Source: Thuidium tamariscinum
Taxonomy: Eukaryota; Streptophyta; Bryopsida; Hypnales; Thuidiaceae
Direction: 5' to 3'
Assembly (NCBI GenBank): GCA_947034885.2
Contig: OX344751.2
Coordinates: 6,200,001-6,264,000, forward strand
Length of the DNA stretch: 64,000 nt
Numbering within the stretch: the first letter of the stretch is position 1; each line of letters opens with the position of its first letter. The position numbers and the translations under genes were made by a program. The notes under the pieces are model-generated. The model was not told the DNA's origin. It did not search any database and saw only the letters and a program-made list of their open reading frames with translations. Positions 54,710 to 64,000 of this stretch are shown piece by piece.

Positions 54710-57700
54710 ATGGCGGACTTCACGACGTCCACGCACCGAAAGCGGTGGATCCTAAGTCCGCATGATCTGGTATATTCTTGTGGTCGCGTTTAGTCGATGG
54801 AGCTGAATGAATTAGGAGGCTCGTCTGTTTCGGATGGGATTGCTGTGCATGTGGTGAAATTGATGTAGAACTTCGGTTAGGGAAGCTTACAATCAGAATT
54901 TGTTTAGGGTTTGAAATTTTTATTCGGGTCGTTGCTGTATTGCTGAACCTGCTTTTGCATGATGTCGGTTTTGGAGTGGTTTTGGAACGTGATTGGAACG
55001 TATTTAGGAGGTTTAATGATTGGATTAATCGTATCCATGAGCTTTGAATTCGCATTCTCTGTCTTGCTAGCTGAGGTTGGGAGGAACGGGTTGGGAGAGG
55101 GGAACTAGGAGGTTTGGAAGCGCGTTGCTGGCTCCCCATGGGATTGACTGCTTGCCGTCTGCTTGTGCAGATGCCTACTTGCTTAATAGTCTAAGAAGTC
55201 TAGAAGTAGTCTTAGCGAATTTCATTGAAGTTTTCCAGTGAGCACTTCATTTGGACTAGTTTGTTGCTATTCTGTATCGGCGACCTGGGGTTTTCGTGGA
55301 TGTTGTGAGGAAGCTCGATCGGTTGATCGAAGATTTGGCATTGCGATTTGGAGTGTCAATCGCTTTTGAAGCTTCTTCTGAGAGCAATTCATTATTAGTA
55401 CATTGTGAAAGTTCGAAGATTGGATGGAGTGTTTTTTTGCTGTTGTTGTACTGAATCAATTTGTTATTATTGTCTGCAGACCAGAAGGTACCAAGCAGCG
55501 AATCAGCGGGCAGTCGAAGCTCTACAGAAGGTAAATTGCATTCTATCAGGATTCCTCAATTGGATATGTTTTTTTGGATTGCTTTTTGTCTTTCTTCTAT
55601 CTTGTGCAGTTTGTAGCGAAATTGTAACCCTAAATTTCCTAAATAGTGTGAGAACAGCTGAGACATTGACAGGGTCTCCACTTCATGTTTAATTTGTTCC
55701 AAAGTAAGCGATGAGTAAAGTGGGGTACGACGTGTTCATTGCAGTATGGCGCAACTAGAGTAGAAGTACAAACCGATGGAAGTCTGACCTACCCTGGTGC
55801 TGGTGGAGATGGAGAAAATGGTCTGCAATTCTCTTACTCATGAAATTTTCGATTGTCTTGCAAATTTGAATTACGAATTGTATTGGTAGTCCTTCACCTA
55901 GGATTTTATTTGGTGGTGGTAGTGTGAGACCCGCCTCTCTCCCAAAGCTATAGTATCAGAATCTGCTATGTGATCAAATTGTAGAAGATCCAAGTCGTAT
56001 GAATTTGTGCCGTCTCTTCTGCGATTGCTGTGTTTCTTACATGACTTCCTGTTTTCATCAGGAAGGAGGGGATCCTTACCGGAGCATCTCTCAATTGAAG
56101 AAGAGCTTCTTCTTCGAAGATATTATGAGAATAAAATTCAGCAAGTTTGTGCAGCTTTTAGACTTCCCAACAAAATTCAGGTGTGGGCGCTTATTTGAGT
56201 TAACTCGAGGAGTCTGTACATTTTGATAAAGAATTGAATAGTACTTGTGGATACCTTCTTCACTCTTTTATTCTGGTGCTTATTGTGAATGATATCAAGA
56301 GATTTTTTTGGTTTTTATTTTGTTTGACGTGGACATGGAAATGTTTCACCTTGTCTAATATTGTATCTTCCTCCACTTCGTGATTCATCGACTCATTTTT
56401 AAATCTCTTGCATTCACTTTTGGGCAAACTATTCCTGCAGGCAACAGCTATTATGTACTTTAAGAGATTTTATCAACAATGGTCTGTCATGGAGCACGAC
56501 CCCAAGAATATCATGTATGTTTTTTTCATGCTCTCTGTCTTTCATTCTATGTACAGAGCGTCTGCCTTCTTCATGCAATTATGCAATAGCTGTTCTAATA
56601 CAAAGTGTTGATGTTGAGGCAAAGATTTTTTCAGAGACTAGTTTAATAATCTCCAGTGCTTAGAAAGGGTCTGCCAATACTGTTTTCCGTTTTCAGTAAC
56701 CTACAGTTATCATTGTGAGTATGATTTAAGTACGTGCATGTTCCCTCTGAAACATTGCACTGCTTCTGAATAGAACAGAGCTTTCATGTGTGATTGGCAG
56801 GCTCACATGTATATACTTGGCATGTAAAGTAGAGGAGTCCCATGTTTCCGCTGAAGAATTGGGAAAGGGTATCCAGCAAGATCCACAAGTGGTCCTAAAA
56901 AATGAGATGATTGTGTTACAAGTATGTTCTTCATCTATGTGTCCATTGTTTTGTTCTATGTTGTCAGTCAGGCAATTTATCAGGTTTTTTTCCGGAGTAG
57001 AATGTTGTAAATTACTTGGAGAGACCACTTGTTCTTGCTGAAATGAATTGAAGGTTGATCATTGTCGGTAGTCCTGTTGCCTATTTTGGTGCAGTTATGT
57101 CCCTACTCTTATTTTGTGTAGAGCTGAAATTTGAATAACTTAATAACTTGGCTTTGGGTCCTGTTTTCATTCAGGGCTTAGAATTTGAGCTCATTGTTTA
57201 CACCCCGTATCGCTCTATGGAGGGTTTCATCTACGATTTAGAGGTAAGATTTTCTGAGTGCACCTCGTTCACTCGTATAACAAAACCTGCTCCTGCAGAT
57301 CTTAGATATGCACTATTTCCTGGGAGACTTATCGTAATTTCGGTATCTTTACCATGCATTTTTACTGGAATTCTCAAAACTCCTCTGCGTTGTGGAAGAC
57401 GTGGAAAGCTTTATGTCATTGGATTCAAGCAAACCATTTTCTTTATCGTTGTTAATCGAGCTTAGCTGTGTGTCTGCTGATTTTGGTACGTGGTGTTCTG
57501 CAGCCCTTTGTGCAACGGATGGGCCCAGCTGGCCTGCAAGCATTGCAGGTAAGACTCGTACATTGGTTTTCTTTTTCATTGTCTCCACACTATCTGCAGT
57601 GATATTTTAACAGTTTTTGCTGCCTGCAAAGAAGTCTGTCTGTTAGGATTAGTACTCTGCTTTTTTCCTTCCTAGACATGACCTAATTCTGTCTACACCA

Positions 57701-59583
57701 GGATGGATTAAGATATGGGCATGTTGCCCCCCTTAGTATTCTACCTATCTCCTCATTTTCTGATTTTATTTGACAATTTGCAATGGTCTAATGTTTAATG
57801 CAACTTGGAGGAATAATTTTGAATGCTTCGGTGAGACATGATCTTAATTTATTCAATGTTTGGAAAACTTCACACGAAGAAGTTTTGGGAAATTCGAACT
57901 GCCAAATGTTCAACAGCTATCTAAAAGTTTTTATTTATAATTGCATGGACGGATGAAAACTCAACTCTTCACATTGAGAAGCCTGCTAGAATCTGTCCAT
58001 TGTCCCGAATCTAGATGACGAAGTACTTGTTTATGTTTATTATAATATATGTATCTGTAAATGTTAATTGCTTTCTTAACAGGGGTTGCGAACAGCAGCA
58101 GCATCTGTTGTGGATAACATGATGCTTACAGATGCTCCTCTTCTTTATCCGCCAGGCCAGGTTTGTCTTTAACTAGTCCAATTTTCTTGTTTCTTGAATA
58201 GACGTCAAATTACCCCTACGGTTGCTGCTGGTTTTTGAGAGAGTTTTTACTTTGGATCTGATCGTTTGTGGTACTTGTCGTGCTGAAAAGTACCACTACG
58301 GGATTTTTTCACCACTGAACAGTATCACCTGGAAACTCTAGTTGTGAAATTATACTTCGCAAAAGCATAACTAGGGAATAGATTCTCCAGCTCTTAGGCA
58401 GTAAGTCTGACAGAACCGTTTTCTTTTGTGTCTGAAGTTAGCATTGGCTGCGCTGCGCATTGCCAACCAGGAAGAGTCCAAGGTGGATTTTGACGGGTAC
58501 TATTTTTCACAGTGACTTGGTTGTGGATAGGTGATGGGTCTTGTTTAGCCTTTTTTTTCTTTTTTCGATTTCAATACATGCACACTGAGGGTTTTCGGGT
58601 GACATATGTACAGTACCAAGGTATTTCACACGGGTGCCTTGTGCATTAAGATATGAAGGTGTGAAACTGTACATGCTGGTGCTCTGTGATCTAACATCAC
58701 ACCCATGGATCCAGGTACCTCCAAGCTCTACCAGAACATAAAAGGCTGCAGCAATCGTACGCCGAATTGATTGCCAAGGTTGATGCCATTCAGTCTCTGG
58801 TAAGATGCAGTGTTCGGCACTGAAGAATACTGTCAAGATAACTTAGTAGTCAAATGTTTCTGCCCATATTATCTAGTCTTCGGGTGGATCTTTCAACCTT
58901 GTTTGGTTTGGGAAGATCAAACTGGATGATACCTAGACACCAGCGTTGGCTTTGTGGAACTATGTATTGCTGGTGTACCTCTTGGAATATGTCTTGCCTT
59001 TCAGAAACGAAATGAGCGCTAATTTGTGTTTTATTATCTTAACTGACAGGTCAAGGGGACGAAACAGCCCTTAGAGACGGAAGTGAGACACATTGATCTC
59101 AAGCTTAAGTATTGTAGAAATCCCAGGTTACAGGATGAGTACGTTTCTTCATCTCCCTCTCAGTAACTTTTTGCAAAACCTAGACAATGTAGCCCATGTG
59201 ATCTGATACTAAATTTTTTTTTTCTTTCGCTTTTCCATGAGGGTTCTTTAGAAACGTTATGTAATTGCCAATTGCAGGAGTAAAGGAAAACGCGACCGCA
59301 AGCCGAAGAAAGGCGAGCGCAAGCGACCACCTAGTGACGTTGCAATGTCCAACGCCGTCGATGATTCTGAACCCCTGTATGCTATCTTCACTATTCCTAC
59401 TTCTATTGCTTGTATCATGCGACTTCTTCAGCTACATATTTTATTGCAACTTCAATTAACCCTGCGGAAACTTAAGACTGTCCTCATATACCGAAGAAAC
59501 TCAGTGATGTTATGGTTTACAGGGATCTCAATGTGCCACACAGTGCAAAAAGAAGACAAAGTGAGGGAGATGTAATGATTTAG
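54710..59583 (+). CDS. CYCH: Cyclin H, CDK-activating kinase / TFIIH subunit
   Basis: Fourteen coding exons: 54710-54769, 55480-55530, 55745-55820, 56062-56180, 56441-56514, 56801-56921, 57175-57243, 57504-57548, 58083-58160, 58438-58496, 58715-58799, 59050-59138, 59278-59376, 59523-59583. All joins keep frame, giving about 361 aa (Arabidopsis CYCH;1 is about 336). Diagnostic pieces are [86 protein letters not shown] and [20 protein letters not shown]. The first cyclin box spans exons 4-8. The C-terminus is basic ([15 protein letters not shown]). Cyclin H pairs with CDKD and MAT1 to phosphorylate CDK T-loops and the pol II CTD in the nucleus. No lesion seen; this is the window's clear host gene. 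Confidence 0.93.
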
Positions 59584-62580
59584 GTACAAGTGCTGGAACT
59601 GGAATGTCACAAGTCTGCTATTTGTTTTCACCATATGTGTTTCACACTAACCATGGTGAGTATTATGTCTTGGACGAAATTAGAATTTTATGCTGTGGCT
59701 GCTGGGAAGAGTTGTGAATTGATAAAAAAATTTCAATTTGTGAGTTAGGGCTCTCACTATATTCATTTTTTATTTTGACTGAGAAATATGAAGTCTTGAT
59801 AGTGAATAATTGATGGTTTCCATTTTTTGCAGGTTGGAAGACAAGGCATTTCAGTTAACAAGAGAGGATTCCTTGATAGCTGAGGGTAATGATTTCAACA
59901 TTTGGAAGTGAGGTTAGTTAATAATGCAAACTCTGAAAGCTAAGTGCAGAAACTGCACTTGCTTGAAGATTGTTTTCGTCTTAGTCCTAGTCTTTAGTTT
60001 TCTTCTTGAAAAAGTTGTCATTGGCAATCTTTCCCCGATGCTATATGGACTGGCGCATTGCCACGTTCAAGCGAGTTTGGCAGAATGAAGAGTCACATGG
60101 ATGCATGAGATTGTTCTTTGATATTCGTCAAATAATGAGGATCACGATTCAATGTAAACATTCGTTTGCATGCCTTGCTTCGGTTATACATCACGTGACA
60201 TCATGCAATGCCACAGTGAGCGAGTTCTTAATCTCGTAATATTCATTTGCTGGCTTGCTAGCATACTGGTACGAACATGAACTGTTTGTCTTGAAATGAC
60301 TTCCTACCATATTTCGTAAATATTGTCTTAGATTTGAACTGATTCATTTGTGATTAACGTTTCATGAATGGACTTTCTCTGATAGCTATGGAAGGAATCT
60401 ATATATTAATCTGTTTTGCAGGTGGTCTCGTGGAATTCCTAGATGGTTTTCGCCGCCTGTCATGCACCTGGATGCGGGAACTATGTAATACTTTCTCTGG
60501 ATAAGTGACCGACTTCCTCCTCCTTGGTCCATTGAACTCAAATTTGTTCCCTCCTCTAAAGTTCGTATTATACAGGAATCAAGATCTCCACTTACCTGCT
60601 ACTCATTGCACCGAATTGTTGAATGCAAATGTTGGGAACATGTTTTGAATGATGGAGATCGAGCATGCTGAAGTGGAGGCTTCCTTTTCTGGTTTTCTAA
60701 TTTTGTCTTACAACAGTTCGCAGGCTCTACTTCACTCCTAATAAACAGGTTGCTTATGTTCCTGAGTTTGGTGCTTATGTTAGCACTCTTTGAAAATAAA
60801 AGCACTCTTTGCTCAATATCTCAATACTTGTCATGATTTTTGAATGAATAATGGTATCAATTTGCTCTGACTGCTAAAACAAAAGATTTTTCAGTAACTA
60901 CACTTAATTTTGACCCCTTTCTAAATTTGACTCTTGTAGAGTCTTATCCTACAATGTACTACTATTCATGAATGTCTAGGGTTGGTTTTAGAAACACCTA
61001 TTTTCAGCATTTTGAATATGCATAGTTTGTTCACATGGTGTCCACAAAGTGCATTCTAAGAGAATCTAGAATTCCCTTTTAACTACCACTAAGGTTCTAT
61101 TGAAAGTTCTTCAATATGATAGGAACTATATTGAATTGCATATCCATCCAATTGTAGGTGGTTACTTCAATGCTTGGAGTTGCACTACTCTTTGTATTTT
61201 GCACTACTCTTTGTATTTTGCACCACTAATTGTTTGTGTTTATTTTATTTGTAGTTCCAAAATCATAGAGAAAAAGAAATTTGAATTTGGGAAGTTCAAT
61301 TATTTTGGGGGGAAATTTTCATTCTAAACTTCAAACTCCATTCTATAAGAGGCTTTGTACATGTAGCAGTAGCATTTGTTGGTGCAAGACTTCTACCATT
61401 AGTAGTGAATCTCAAGTGATATTTGACTCCACACAATCAAAGTTAAATGAATTTGAAATGACCTATGATTTGAAAACCCTTGTTCTTCTTTATGTGTGAC
61501 TACAGAGCTTATCCCTTCTACCAAAAAACATTGAAAACCTTTCCCTTTCTTATGGTATTAAACATTTTCTTCACAATGTTTATTAAGTATATTGGTATGT
61601 TAAAATTTTGTTTTTATTTTTTAAATGATATTTGATAAAAAGTCTCTATTATAGTTACTACCAAATTGTACCAGAAAATCTTCAAAATGCAAGGGGATAT
61701 TTTCTAGTAGTTATTCTTCCTAGAGCTAATTGTCTTTCTTATTTATTTAAGTCAATTCCTCAAAGTTAGATTCTCCTATGGATTGTATTTATTTGTTGAA
61801 TCTTCAATACATAGTGTTATATTTTGTCTTTTTACATATTTCATATGTGAGGGTTAGATTCAAATATAAATTAATTGTAGGAAATTGCAAAGAAGGATAT
61901 TTTCAAGTGTAAAATTCTAGAATATTCCATCAATGATTATAAATTATCAAGTTGAAAAGACAACTCAACAACTAAGAAAAAATTGGTAGTAAAAAACACA
62001 TTTGATTCAATTACGAAAAGACAAAATAACAAACAAACAATGAAAAGGTCACAACAATCAAACTCAAAGAGTTGCGGGGGACAAAAAGCAAATAAATTAA
62101 TAACCTAAAGTGGAAAAACCATTCAATACTAAAAAATGAAGTATTCTTGTTGTTTTGATCCTAAGACATAGTAGGCAATAGGGAACTTCCAACTTTGTTG
62201 TATTTTATTGTGTCTCCATTAATCTAGAACCTATATATTTTTAAATGAAAGGAAATTTTTGAATATGATATAATTAGTGCTAAAATTGAAAAGGAGTAAT
62301 CTTTGCTAAATGTTCATTGTAGAATAGGGTTACTTTTTTGAGCCAATAAACTTCAAATATATTTTTGGAAATCAACTCGCCTTTTAAAACCAAATGGAGT
62401 GTTAAATTTCTATATAATCTTGTACGGTAAATCAATATTTTGCAATAAAATGTATACTCTTCTAAAATGAATAATTGGATGTTCACCTATAAGTTAAAAA
62501 CTTCATCTTTGACCATGAATGTAAATAATTGCATCACTCTATTAAGTGTAGCTTTTTATTTTGCTCAGAATAGAAACTTC
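59584..62580. other. 3' UTR of cyclin H and AT-rich intergenic DNA
   Basis: A possible 3' UTR intron ends at TTTTTTGCAG (about 59,832), and AATAAA-like words occur near 60,797. A short exact duplication (GCACTACTCTTTGTATTTT) lies at 61,181-61,220. No further gene is supported. Confidence 0.4.
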
Positions 62581-62584
62581 TTAA

Positions 62585-63474
62585 CCCCTAAAGAACCATG
62601 GCTTTTCTTTATCAAGAAGTGAACACTCAAAATTACCATTTTCAACGCAAAGTACAATTTGAAATTAGAGAAATTTATTTATTTGCATATATGACTATAG
62701 GATCTTGCACTAAATTAGTGTAAGAATGTGTAGAAGGACTTTTAGAAACTTCGATAATATAGATTATAATACATTTGTATTTGAAGTGAAGTAAAAAAGT
62801 CTTTTGCACCTTGTTTGAATAGATTATTTGACTTTAAACCTTTTAACTCTAACTTTTTGTACTATAAAGTTTTAATTAAGAAATTATCATGAATGATTGA
62901 ATTTAGAATTTAGAAAAAAAATTGAAATACTAAAAAGTTCTTAATATTCATTCTTAAAAAATTGTTAAGTAGATGTAGATATTAGATAGAAGAATTAAAT
63001 TGTTAATATCTCTAAGATGGAATTGAATCACACTAACTCAAAAAAAAGTTGTTCTAGCAAGAAACTAAGCCTTATTGAACTTAATTTCCTATTAATTGTG
63101 AATATTGAATTAAAAATGAATTTAGTATGTTATTTTTGCTATGATTCTCCAAAAACAAAATGATCCATAACTTTCATATCACTATTCTAAATGGATTAAG
63201 CCAAAGATTTTTATATAAACAAAAATACAATTTGTCAAAAAAATAATGATTATATTTCAAAATTTTGAGGATTTCTTTGTTGTCTAGTGAGGTCAAAATT
63301 ATGCTTAAGATGGTATAACTTTTGTTCTAGGCACCTATTGAAATAAAAACAATCTTTTCCAAGAGTTAATGTGTTTTTTAATCTTTAAAAAAAAAACCGA
63401 CAAGAATTGAGACAATACATGTACTTACTTGAATTCCATTTTGTCCCTTGTTGTGACTTTGGTCTTTTAGGGGG
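62585..63474 (+). mobile_element. TTAA-flanked MITE, old copy
   Basis: Left end TTAA-CCCCTAAAGAACC. Right end GGTCTTTTAGGGGG followed by a damaged TTAA. Internal words (CTATAGGATCTTGCACTAA) align with the 50.9 and 52.7 kb copies, with many differences. Confidence 0.65.
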
Positions 63475-64000
63475 TAAAGGCTTGATGACAAGAAGTAGTA
63501 TACAAAAAAATTAAATTGGACATATATTAACTCAATTCAATCAAAAAAAGTCATATGTCATCTAACTTGTAATTGTTGTGGGATAATACTATCTCCTCAA
63601 AATGTCTATGATGGAAATCCAATTCAAAGTTTTCAACTCTCCCTTGTTTAAATTGACCCCATAGTTTATTTTTTTTTGTAAATGTATGGCTCTATTTGAT
63701 AGATTTTGGCTTTTTTCATTTAGTCCCTTCAAATATTGGTCATTGCAATGAGGTCAACAAAAGGCTCAAACCATCTCTAATCTAGATCCAAGCTATTCAA
63801 ATTATAGTTTCATTTGACTTTTAAATTTAAGGGATCCAACAACATTTTCTATTAGAATTTATTAATAAGATAGTTTGCAAACCAATCATGAATTATTTTA
63901 GTTAGAATATAAGAGAAGATTCTATTACTAGTTATAATACAATTCAAGATTTGATTTGTATTAATTTTAGAGGGCAATTTGGGCCTCCATACACCTGTGA
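63475..64000. other. AT-rich intergenic DNA to window end
   Basis: No feature recognised. Confidence 0.4.

Overview
This is eukaryotic, plant-lineage nuclear DNA. It is AT-rich and repeat-rich, with spliced genes (GT..AG introns of about 150 to 700 bp, one of 4.1 kb) and telobox words (AAACCCTAA) near gene starts. The one clearly intact host gene, CYCH for cyclin H (54.7-59.6 kb, 14 coding exons), is plant-like. The mix of pogo-like and other DDE elements suggests a bryophyte or streptophyte alga, but the sequence alone does not prove that.

Layout. 0-1.1 kb: 5' part of a probable small secreted-protein gene on the minus strand. 1.8-3.4 kb: a fold-back MITE and part of a second MITE family. 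4.9-6.6 kb: C-terminal half of a pogo-like transposase. 7.0-15.6 kb: a minus-strand cluster with an unknown terminal exon, an FCP1/NIF-type phosphatase-like gene, and a multi-exon gene that looks like a ParB-like domain joined to a degenerate beta-class DNA methyltransferase. Introns and flanks of this cluster carry a 19-bp palindrome, TTAGGTCGA-N-TCGACCTAA. 15.7-15.9 kb: G4-prone minisatellite. 17.5-21.7 kb: two arrays of one ~178-bp satellite-like repeat. 22.3-26.0 kb: an unclassified retroelement-like unit with a coiled-coil acidic protein. 27.9-32.8 kb: a second palindrome-bearing locus with a 945-aa DDE-like intronless gene and a divergent unknown ORF.

34.0-50.5 kb is a nested structure. 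A pogo-like transposase gene on the minus strand is split by a 14,849-bp DNA transposon (34,769-49,617). That transposon has imperfect terminal inverted repeats beginning CTCGGGG and a perfect 8-bp target-site duplication (AAGTCAGC). Joining the two flanks across one copy of the duplication restores the pogo helix-turn-helix frame. The inserted element carries its own transposase-like gene (decayed, 4.1-kb intron) and host gene fragments, including a recognisable CUL3 piece and an F-box-like piece, so it is a gene-capturing element. 50.9-53.6 kb and 62.6-63.5 kb: more TTAA-flanked MITEs.

The two most unusual items are the palindrome system shared by two unrelated-looking gene loci (one encoding a ParB-like protein, whose prokaryotic relatives bind palindromic parS sites) and the precisely dated nesting of the large gene-carrying transposon. 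Functions beyond family resemblance are inference.
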